From: JANNMJ01 sp031397815
GTDB taxonomy: Bacteria > Bacteroidota > Bacteroidia > Cytophagales > Hymenobacteraceae
Length of the DNA: 5,573 bases
Direction: 5' to 3'
NCBI GenBank assembly: GCA_031397815.1
Contig: JANNMJ010000014.1
Location: 1-5,573, forward strand
The notes under the pieces are model-generated. The model ran no database searches. It was not told the DNA's origin and was given only the letters and a program-made list of their open reading frames with translations. Below, in pieces: positions 1 to 4,106 of this stretch. The position numbers were made by a program, and so were the translations under genes. How positions within the stretch are numbered: the stretch's first letter is position 1; each line of letters begins with the position of its first letter.

Positions 1-480
1 CGCCGTCATCGTGTAGCTCGCCACCGTCATCGGCTCGGCCAGCTCCGCTGCCCACGCCGCCAAGTGGTTGCGCACGGTGCCGTACCAACGGATGGTGTAC
101 ATGCGGAAACCCCGACCGGGCAGGGTGTTGATGTAGGCATCGAACACCTCCAGCAGCAAAGGCGAGGAGGGAGGCAGTGCTTCTTCCTCTGGAGCAAGGG
201 CCGCGCGAAGCAGTTCCGGCGTCACGGTTACCCGGTCGATAATGAGTCGACGGTACACCGCCGCCACCAGATCGGCCTGCGCCCGAAGCCCGAGGTTCGC
301 TTCCTCATATCCGGTAAACGACCGGCGGAATTTCTGCCCGTCAGCGTCCCACTGTTTCGGGTGGCAGCGCTCCTTAGTGGGCAGTCTCAGGCGGTGCGCG
401 TCGAAATAACAGACAAGACGTAACGCGCAGCAGCCAGCGGCATCGGGGCGGTCGGTACGGAGTTCAAAGAGGGTAACCAT
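1..480 (-). CDS. Tyrosine site-specific recombinase (phage/ICE-type integrase), N-terminal part, cut by window edge
   Basis: The frame opens at ATG 478-480 and stays open for 160 codons to the window edge, so the 3' part is missing. Residues about 1-75 (starting MVTLFELRTDRPDAAG, with CYFDAHRLRLPTKERCHPKQ and GQKFRRSFTGYEE further in) look like the arm-type DNA-binding domain of Bacteroidota integrases. Residues about 105-160 (LLLEVFDAYINTL, then RMYTIRWYGTVRNHLAAW) look like the SAM-like core-binding domain. The catalytic domain with its R-H-R-Y residues would lie off the left edge and cannot be checked. Upstream the frame stays open to TAA at 538-540 but has no other ATG, so 480 is the natural start; no Shine-Dalgarno is visible. 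Such enzymes integrate and excise mobile elements. The gene starts about 200 bp beyond the 3' end of a tRNA-Leu and points away from it, which fits an island integrase. The family is fairly sure, but whether the gene is intact is unknown. Confidence 0.85.
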   Translation of the reverse strand, partial: MVTLFELRTDRPDAAGCCALRLVCYFDAHRLRLPTKERCHPKQWDADGQKFRRSFTGYEEANLGLRAQADLVAAVYRRLIIDRVTVTPELLRAALAPEEEALPPSSPLLLEVFDAYINTLPGRGFRMYTIRWYGTVRNHLAAWAAELAEPMTVASYTMTA

Positions 481-496
481 CGAGGAAAAAACGGGT

Positions 497-562
497 GGGG
501 GTGAAGTGGGGGCGTTACGGGGGCGTTGATGGGGGCGTTAGTGGGGGCGTCGACTAGGGCGT
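497..562. repeat. G-rich array of about six 11-12 bp direct repeats upstream of the integrase
   Basis: On the plus strand the motif GGGGGCGT recurs with its C at 513, 524, 536 and 548. A degenerate copy (AGGGCGT, C at 560) follows on the right, and another (GGGGGTG) has its equivalent base at 502 on the left. The spacing is therefore 11, 11, 12, 12 and 12 bp, close to one helical turn. Read on the minus strand the unit is roughly ACGCCCCCATCA. The array sits 17-82 bp upstream of the integrase start, between it and the tRNA. Clusters of short direct repeats in this place are typical arm-type sites bound by the integrase N-terminal domain. That role is inferred; regulator binding or plain repeat expansion is also possible. 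Confidence 0.7.
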
Positions 563-607
563 ATATCCGTTTCAAGTAGGGTGTGCACCAAACTGTCGGA
601 AACGCGA

Positions 608-660
608 AACCCCCGCTAAGTGGCACATTTCCAGTGGAATGTGCTCCTTAGCGGGGGCTT
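608..660 (-). terminator. Strong hairpin, probable intrinsic terminator downstream of tRNA-Leu
   Basis: CCCCCGCTAAG (610-620) pairs perfectly with CTTAGCGGGGG (647-657). After a 2x2 internal loop, GCACATT (623-629) pairs with AATGTGC (638-644), leaving a small CCAGT-type loop. On the minus strand the stem ends in GGGGG followed by TTTCGCGTTT. It begins about 17 bp past the tRNA 3' end, which fits termination of the minus-strand tRNA transcript before the integrase. The U-tract is short and interrupted. If the element integrated at the tRNA 3' end, this terminator belongs to the element rather than to the original tRNA locus. Confidence 0.7.
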
Positions 661-676
661 CGGTAACCTAATTATG

Positions 677-702
677 TACCCAGAGCCGGAGTCGAACCGG
701 CA
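677..702 (-). other. Presumed integration site (att) at the 3' end of tRNA-Leu
   Basis: An integrase and a putative arm-site array lie immediately beyond the 3' end of an intact tRNA. Integrases of this kind commonly recombine inside the T arm and acceptor 3' half of a tRNA and rebuild the gene on insertion, leaving a direct repeat of that segment at the far end of the element. I assign the T-arm-to-discriminator segment as the probable core. No second copy of it is seen in positions 1-676, so the other end must lie outside the window. The exact crossover bases cannot be determined here. Confidence 0.45.
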
Positions 703-758
703 CACCTTGCGGTAACGGTGTTTGAGACCGTCGCGTCTACCGGTTCCGCCATCTGGGC
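677..758 (-). tRNA. tRNA-Leu (anticodon CAA)
   Basis: The minus strand folds into a full class II tRNA of 82 nt. The acceptor arm GCCCAGA pairs with TCTGGGT (one G-U pair) and is followed by discriminator A. The D region reads TGGCGGAACCGGTAGACGC. The anticodon stem ACGGT/ACCGT encloses the 7-nt loop CTCAAAC with anticodon CAA. A variable arm ACC-GCAA-GGT follows, and the T arm is GCCGG-TTCGACT-CCGGC. The long variable arm, discriminator A and D-loop pattern are those of tRNA-Leu, and CAA reads UUG codons. The 3' CCA is not encoded (ACAT follows). The gene begins 28 bp after the hscB stop, so it may be transcribed with hscB, and it ends next to a hairpin terminator and an integrase gene. Confidence 0.95.
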
Positions 759-786
759 AAAAAATTGACTAGCTGTGTTAGGCGAG

Positions 787-1320
787 TCAGGAACGGGGTG
801 CAAACTTAGCTACCTGTTCGCGGATGCGCAACATGTAGCGGCGTCTTAAGTAATAATCGAGGACGCGGCGTAGGGCGGTGGGTCGTTCGTCGGGGGGGAG
901 CGTGGGGTAGGCGAGGAGAGTCGGTTGAATGCTGGATTCCAAAGCATTAGCGCGCAATTCAGTAGCTGCCACGACACGCTGAATGGCGGCCGGATCGGGG
1001 TCAAATTCCAGCTCCATAATCTCTTCGTTCAGCTCCATCATTTCGCCGAGGAAGGCGGGCGGGAGGGCGGGCGTGTCGCCTGAGTCGAGGAGGCCGTGGG
1101 TGCGGAGGATGTACTCGACGCGACGGTCGTAGTCGGAGAGGGTGCGGTAGGCGTCGGTGTTGCGGGTGGCTAGGTCGAGGGCTTGCTGCTGGTCGGCGGG
1201 GGAGGCGGTGGCGAAGAAATCGGGGTGCGTCTCGCGGCTCAGGCGGTGGTAGGCGGCGCGGAGGGCAACGGGGTCGGGGAGGAAGGATTCGGGGAGGTGG
1301 TAGAGGGTGAAGTAGTCCAT
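787..1320 (-). CDS. hscB: Fe-S protein assembly co-chaperone HscB (J-domain protein)
   Basis: The 177-residue product is about the length of E. coli HscB. Residues 1-75 form a J domain (starting MDYFTLYHLPESFLPD) with the diagnostic HPD tripeptide at residues 32-34 in SRETHPDFF; HPD is the loop that stimulates Hsp70 ATPase activity. Residues about 75-92 are a linker. Residues about 92-172 (LPPAFLGEMMELNEEIMELEF and onward) form the helical C-terminal domain that, in the HscB family, binds the scaffold IscU. The start region MDYFTLYHLPESF and the length point to HscB rather than a general DnaJ; there is no Gly/Phe-rich or zinc-finger region. It should act in the cytoplasm, bringing Fe-S-loaded scaffold to HscA/DnaK. 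No hscA, iscU or other iron-sulfur gene is in the window. It lies 75 bp after the monooxygenase-like gene and 28 bp before tRNA-Leu on the same strand. Confidence 0.9.
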   Translation of the reverse strand: MDYFTLYHLPESFLPDPVALRAAYHRLSRETHPDFFATASPADQQQALDLATRNTDAYRTLSDYDRRVEYILRTHGLLDSGDTPALPPAFLGEMMELNEEIMELEFDPDPAAIQRVVAATELRANALESSIQPTLLAYPTLPPDERPTALRRVLDYYLRRRYMLRIREQVAKFAPRS

Positions 1321-1325
1321 ATGAT

Positions 1326-1388
1326 CGCAGATTTAGCGGATTTTTTGATTTCGCGGATGGGTTGGGTGGGCTGGCTGTGGGCTGGCTG
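1326..1388. repeat. Two short tandem repeats filling the gap before hscB
   Basis: The 75-bp gap between the monooxygenase-like gene and hscB holds two repeat tracts. At 1326-1358 a degenerate unit of about 9 bp reads CGCAGATTT, AGCGGATTT, TTTGATTT, CGCGGAT. At 1366-1388 an exact 11-bp unit GTGGGCTGGCT occurs twice (1366-1376, 1377-1387). No promoter or hairpin terminator stands out, so read-through from the upstream gene into hscB is plausible. A function is not evident; slippage-prone spacer DNA is the simplest reading. Confidence 0.6.
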
Positions 1389-1395
1389 GGGTGAG

Positions 1396-1686
1396 TTATA
1401 CGTCGGCTTCTTCGAAGGAGAAGGTTTGGGCGGGTTCGGCGAAGAGGATTTTGGTGCGCGGCCAGACGCTGCCGAATAGCTCGGAGCGGCGGTAGTGATT
1501 CAGGGCTTCTTCGGATTCCCAGATGGAGTACGTCGCGAGGATGTGCGGGGCGTGGGAGTCGCGCCAGAGGCGGACGGAGCGGCAGCCCGGCTGCGCCTCA
1601 ATCTTGGGTTGCGAGGTGGTGAAGATTTCGAGGAACGCCGGGACCGCTTCGGGCCGGAACGTCATTCGGACGATTCGAATCAGCAT
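1396..1686 (-). CDS. Small antibiotic-biosynthesis-monooxygenase (ABM) fold protein, putative quinol monooxygenase
   Basis: The 96-residue protein has the alternating strand/helix pattern of the dimeric alpha+beta barrel ABM family. There is an N-terminal strand MLIRIVRMTFRPE, a helix AVPAFLEIFTTSQPKIEAQPG, the pair CRSVRLWRD and PHILATYSIWESEEALNHYRRSE, and a last strand near KILFAEPAQTFSF. ABM proteins bind small aromatic or polyketide substrates, and some oxidise quinols without a cofactor, but the substrate cannot be read from the sequence. The WESEEALNHYRRSELF segment is typical of the subgroup. It is the first gene of a minus-strand run with hscB and tRNA-Leu, and is transcribed divergently from the Na/Pi transporter. 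I chose ATG 1684-1686 because the family usually begins directly with the first strand. Family confidence is good; the biological role is unknown. Confidence 0.85.
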   Translation of the reverse strand: MLIRIVRMTFRPEAVPAFLEIFTTSQPKIEAQPGCRSVRLWRDSHAPHILATYSIWESEEALNHYRRSELFGSVWPRTKILFAEPAQTFSFEEADV

Positions 1687-1915
1687 CAGGTGTTAGTTTG
1701 TAATGGGCCGTAAGCAACGGGATACAACAGCGATGGCACTTCAACAGTCGCCAAATGTCGCCGGAGTTCTCTTTATGGCCGCACAAAGATGAAGTTGGTC
1801 GTCCCACTCCCTCAGCTCTAAAAGAAAGCCGCTCTTTTCGAACCGAAGCATCCGTTAGCCGTTGGGGAGAAGCCGCACGGCTTCATCAGAGTACTGGCCC
1901 AGTTACTTGCTTCGT

Positions 1916-2890
1916 ATGAGCTCTTCCGTAACGTCGATTGCGTTGCTGGCCGTCAGTGGCCTCGTGCTGTTTCTGTACGCCGTCAGTCGCTTGGCGCTGG
2001 CGTTGCGACAAGTGGCCGGCGACCGCGTGAAGGGCATTCTCGACCGCTTCACGCGCACTATCCCGATGGCGATTCTCACGGGCACCGTCGTGACTACGCT
2101 GCTCGATTCCTCATCGGTGGTCATTATTCTCACCATTGCGTTGGTCAGTGCGGGGGCGTTGCCGTTCCGAAACTCGTTGGGGGTGGTGCTGGGGGCTAAT
2201 ATCGGCACCACTATCTCCAGTCAGCTTTTTGCTTTTGATTTGGGGCAGTTTGCCGTGGTGGCGATGCTGCCGGGGCTGCTGCTGCTCTCACTCAGCAAAA
2301 AGCGCAAGGGGCGCACGGCGGGACGGGCACTGTTCTGTTTCGGATTGCTTTTTTTTAGCCTCTTTCTCATCGGCGAAGCCGCCGCTCCGCTCAAGGAGTA
2401 CCGGGGCGTCGAGGCGTGGCTGCTCAAGCTCGAAAACCCCCTGCGCGGCGCCGGAGCGGGCGCCCTGCTGACGCTGATCGTGCAATCGTCGTCGGCCACG
2501 CTGGGGATGGTCATCAAGCTGGCCGGCAAGGGGTTGCTTACGCTGCCGGCGGGTATCGCCGTGATGCTCGGCGCCGAGCTGGGCACCTGCTCCGATACCC
2601 TGATCGCGACCGTTGGACGGGGCCGACCAGCGCTCAAAACCGGTCTTTTCCACTTGCTCTTCAACCTGATTACCATCACCTTCGGCCTGTTGCTCATCGC
2701 TCCGTTCACGGCGCTGGTGCTGCGGCTGGCCGGTCACGCCGATGTGTCCCGGCAGATTGCGCACGCTCACGTGCTGTTCAACGTCGCGGGGGTACTGCTG
2801 TTTGCGCCGCTGCTGCCGCTCTGCCAGCGCCTCTTCGATGCGTGGCTACCCGACAAAGCCGCCCCCGGTCAGCTGGCTCCGGCGGTATAG
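1916..2890 (+). CDS. Na+/phosphate cotransporter-family membrane protein (NptA/PNaS-like, no PhoU domain)
   Basis: The 324-residue protein is mostly hydrophobic with two inverted-repeat Na_Pi_cotrans units. Repeat 1 (residues about 38-125) has LLDSSSVV at 62-69 and GANIGTT at 93-99. Repeat 2 (about 176-265) has VQSSSATLG at 189-197 and GAELGTC at 219-225. FHLLFN and AHAHVLFN follow, also typical of the family. These motifs form the substrate and Na+ site in SLC34/NptA transporters, so a role in phosphate movement across the inner membrane is inferred. Unlike the ~540-residue YjbB type, it ends shortly after the last membrane segment and lacks a C-terminal PhoU-like domain. Repeat 1 has Asp (residue 64) where the QSSS motif normally has Gln. 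ATG 1916 is preferred over an in-frame TTG at 1862, whose 18 extra residues are polar and unlike a membrane segment. It is divergent from the ABM gene and converges on the nucleotidyltransferase gene. Confidence 0.85.
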   Translation: MSSSVTSIALLAVSGLVLFLYAVSRLALALRQVAGDRVKGILDRFTRTIPMAILTGTVVTTLLDSSSVVIILTIALVSAGALPFRNSLGVVLGANIGTTISSQLFAFDLGQFAVVAMLPGLLLLSLSKKRKGRTAGRALFCFGLLFFSLFLIGEAAAPLKEYRGVEAWLLKLENPLRGAGAGALLTLIVQSSSATLGMVIKLAGKGLLTLPAGIAVMLGAELGTCSDTLIATVGRGRPALKTGLFHLLFNLITITFGLLLIAPFTALVLRLAGHADVSRQIAHAHVLFNVAGVLLFAPLLPLCQRLFDAWLPDKAAPGQLAPAV

Positions 2891-2928
2891 TGTCGGTCAG
2901 CTTGCGCTTTCCGCCTCAATGCGGACTT

Positions 2929-3723
2929 TCAGCCAGCCGCTATCTCGGCCAGATACGCTAATGCCCGCGCTTCCACGCGGGCTTTAGGCTCGAAATCAGC
3001 CGAACGTAGCGCCGCTCGCAGGTGCTGGTAAAGGGCCACGGCTTGCCGTAGTGCCGCCAGACAGTCAGCACGATTTGGCGCCCCGATGGTTGCTTGCAGG
3101 GCCGTTAGGGCAGTAGCCGGCAAGAGCTGTTCGAGCTTGCGCACGCCCCGGGCGGGGGCGCCGTACTGCTGCGCGAGCAGCGGCCCCAGTACCGTTGTCC
3201 GCAAAAAGTCGAGGAACGAGACTACTTCCAGCAACTCGCCCCGCCCCAGCTTGGTCGAGGCATAATGTGTCCAGATCCAGAAACGGTCTTCCAGCCACTC
3301 CAGGCTTGGCGCAGGTGGCCACTGGGCCGATGAAGCGCGCAGTACCTCACTGACGAGGGTGTCCTGTTGCCAGAGTACCTGCGGGTCTTCCACGCGGTGA
3401 GCCAAATCCGGCAGGCTCACGAATTTCAGATCCACGTGCAGCAATGGCTCATCGTAGAGGCAGATGAGCAAGCGCGGCTCCCCTACGTGTTCCCCCGTAA
3501 AGCATTCCAGCAGGTTACCCAACGATGCGGCCACTTGCGGACGTTCGCCCATGAGGCGTTCCGCGTGCGCTGGGTCTAGCACGATGACCAAATCCAGGTC
3601 TGAATACGCATCGAGTGTCTGCTCAATCCACGAGCCGCCTACGGCTACGCCAACCACGCCGGAGGTGCGCGCCAGTATCGGCAGGGCGTGGGTTAAAAAT
3701 AGTTGTAGGGAAGAGGTCGACAT
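2929..3723 (-). CDS. Nucleotidyltransferase-fold protein (aminoglycoside adenylyltransferase-like)
   Basis: The 264-residue product from ATG 3721-3723 has the pol-beta nucleotidyltransferase signature: GGS at residues 29-31, the two metal-binding aspartates in SDLDLVIV (D42, D44), and a likely third carboxylate in LHVDLKFV (D98). The rest (about 105-264) is largely helical, with WIWTHYASTKLGRGELLE resembling the helical C-terminal half of stand-alone nucleotidyltransferases such as ANT enzymes. Family members transfer a nucleoside monophosphate to a small molecule or protein; the substrate here is unknown and resistance should not be assumed. The frame extends upstream to another ATG at 3841-3843, but the extra 40 residues precede the usual family start and look like translated leader, so 3723 is preferred. 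The gene is convergent with the Na/Pi gene (38-bp gap). A MNT/HEPN-type toxin pair is unlikely, since no partner gene is adjacent. Confidence 0.8.
   Translation of the reverse strand: MSTSSLQLFLTHALPILARTSGVVGVAVGGSWIEQTLDAYSDLDLVIVLDPAHAERLMGERPQVAASLGNLLECFTGEHVGEPRLLICLYDEPLLHVDLKFVSLPDLAHRVEDPQVLWQQDTLVSEVLRASSAQWPPAPSLEWLEDRFWIWTHYASTKLGRGELLEVVSFLDFLRTTVLGPLLAQQYGAPARGVRKLEQLLPATALTALQATIGAPNRADCLAALRQAVALYQHLRAALRSADFEPKARVEARALAYLAEIAAG
2963..2985 (+). terminator. Terminator-like hairpin for the Na/Pi gene, inside the 3' end of the convergent gene
   Basis: GCCCGCG (2963-2969) pairs with CGCGGGC (2976-2982) across the 6-nt loop CTTCCA, and TTTA follows on the plus strand. It lies 73 bp past the Na/Pi stop, within the last codons of the convergent nucleotidyltransferase gene (encoding ARVEARA). 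The intergenic gap itself offers only a weak 5-bp stem (2910-2914 with 2921-2925). The short U-run makes efficient termination uncertain, and the palindrome could be only a by-product of coding for Ala and Arg. Confidence 0.4.
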
Positions 3724-3851
3724 AGCCAAACGGGGTTTAGTCGTCACAAAGGTCTGCGGAAATCGAAACCGTCCTGAGTAAATCAAAAAAAACACTGCGA
3801 GATACGTCGCAAACAACCCGTCACCCTGCGCGAATCCACTCATCTGTCCCC

Positions 3852-3904
3852 AAATAAATAATCCCCTGGAAAGTAGCTTATTCTTTCCGGTGGATTATTT
3901 ATTT
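3852..3904. repeat. 53-bp near-perfect palindrome, possible bidirectional terminator
   Basis: AAATAAATAATCC (3852-3864) is perfectly inverted at GGATTATTTATTT (3892-3904). Inside, CC-T-GGAAAG (3865-3873) pairs with CTTTCCGG-T (3883-3891) with one bulged T on each side, leaving the loop TAGCTTATT. The A-rich left arm, GC-containing inner stem and T-rich right arm give a terminator-like shape in both directions. It lies between the acyltransferase/T9SS remnant unit and the nucleotidyltransferase gene, both on the minus strand, so it could end the first transcript. An operator or a small mobile repeat is possible. Its AT-rich arms contrast with the GC-rich surroundings. Confidence 0.6.
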
Positions 3905-3938
3905 CCGACGAATCAATCAACAGAGGCTTGCCAACTGC

Positions 3939-3982
3939 TGCTGATTAATCCGAGAGAATGGCGACCGATTACTTAATCAGCA
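3939..3982. repeat. 10-bp inverted repeat overlapping the end of the T9SS remnant
   Basis: TGCTGATTAA (3939-3948) is exactly inverted at TTAATCAGCA (3973-3982), separated by 24 bp. The right arm encodes the final LLIK of the sorting-domain remnant on the minus strand, and the left arm lies past its stop. It may be a weak 3' hairpin of that vanished gene; there is no U-tract. Confidence 0.4.
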
Positions 3983-4106
3983 AATGCTGCGTAGCGTTGG
4001 CGGCGCGTACCACGTACACACCCGTCGTGAGGCCCGTTACCGGCAGTACGGCGGTGCCGTCGGCGGCGGGGTTCGGGTAGAGGGAGTTTGCGACTTTGTC
4101 GCTAGC
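3969..4106 (-). pseudogene. Remnant of a T9SS type A C-terminal sorting domain
   Basis: Reading the minus strand from 4106 gives 45 codons and then TAA (3969-3971). The product starts ASDKVANSLYPNPAADG, continues TAVLPVTGLTTGVYVVRA, and ends with ATQHLLIK. The YPNP motif, the GLTTGVYVVR strand and the terminal L-IK are hallmarks of the type A sorting domain that sends secreted proteins through the type IX system. The usual domain is about 70-80 residues; the central strands between NPAADG and the GL.TGVY motif appear to be deleted. No start codon or passenger protein precedes it. The frame runs directly into the stop codon of the upstream acyltransferase gene, with which it is in phase. The best reading is the decayed 3' end of a gene for a secreted protein. 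A read-through tail of the acyltransferase is possible but unlikely, since a polytopic inner-membrane protein is not a T9SS cargo. Confidence 0.75.

Noticed and set aside
497..562. Possible CRISPR array
   Set aside because: The units are 11-12 bp and directly contiguous without unique spacers, so it is not a CRISPR.
387..626. Minus-strand 79-codon frame containing a repeated APTNAPINAPV-like stretch
   Set aside because: The repetitive peptide is only the translation of the G-rich DNA repeat array, and the frame overlaps the integrase 5' end and the terminator hairpin.
1820..1838. Small stem AAAAGA/TCTTTT in the divergent region before the Na/Pi gene
   Set aside because: Six mostly A-T pairs with no flanking terminator or operator context are within chance expectation.
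1862..1915. TTG start extending the Na/Pi transporter by 18 residues
   Set aside because: The added residues are polar with no family resemblance, while ATG 1916 starts just before the first membrane segment.
3784..3813. Candidate Bacteroidota promoter (TTTG at 3810-3813, TTTTTTTG at 3784-3791, minus strand, 18-bp gap) before the nucleotidyltransferase
   Set aside because: The -7 box matches TAnnTTTG at all but one base only because of a T-run, and the spacing is slightly short; this is too weak to annotate.
3724..3843. N-terminal extension of the nucleotidyltransferase from ATG 3841-3843
   Set aside because: It contains a hydrophobic stretch due partly to a run of eight T bases, and the nucleotidyltransferase fold is complete without it. 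It is kept only as an alternative start.
4090..4102. GCGAC-TTT-GTCGC mini-hairpin just past the acyltransferase stop
   Set aside because: A 5-bp stem with a 3-nt loop and no U-tract, lying within the T9SS remnant coding sequence; not convincing as a terminator.
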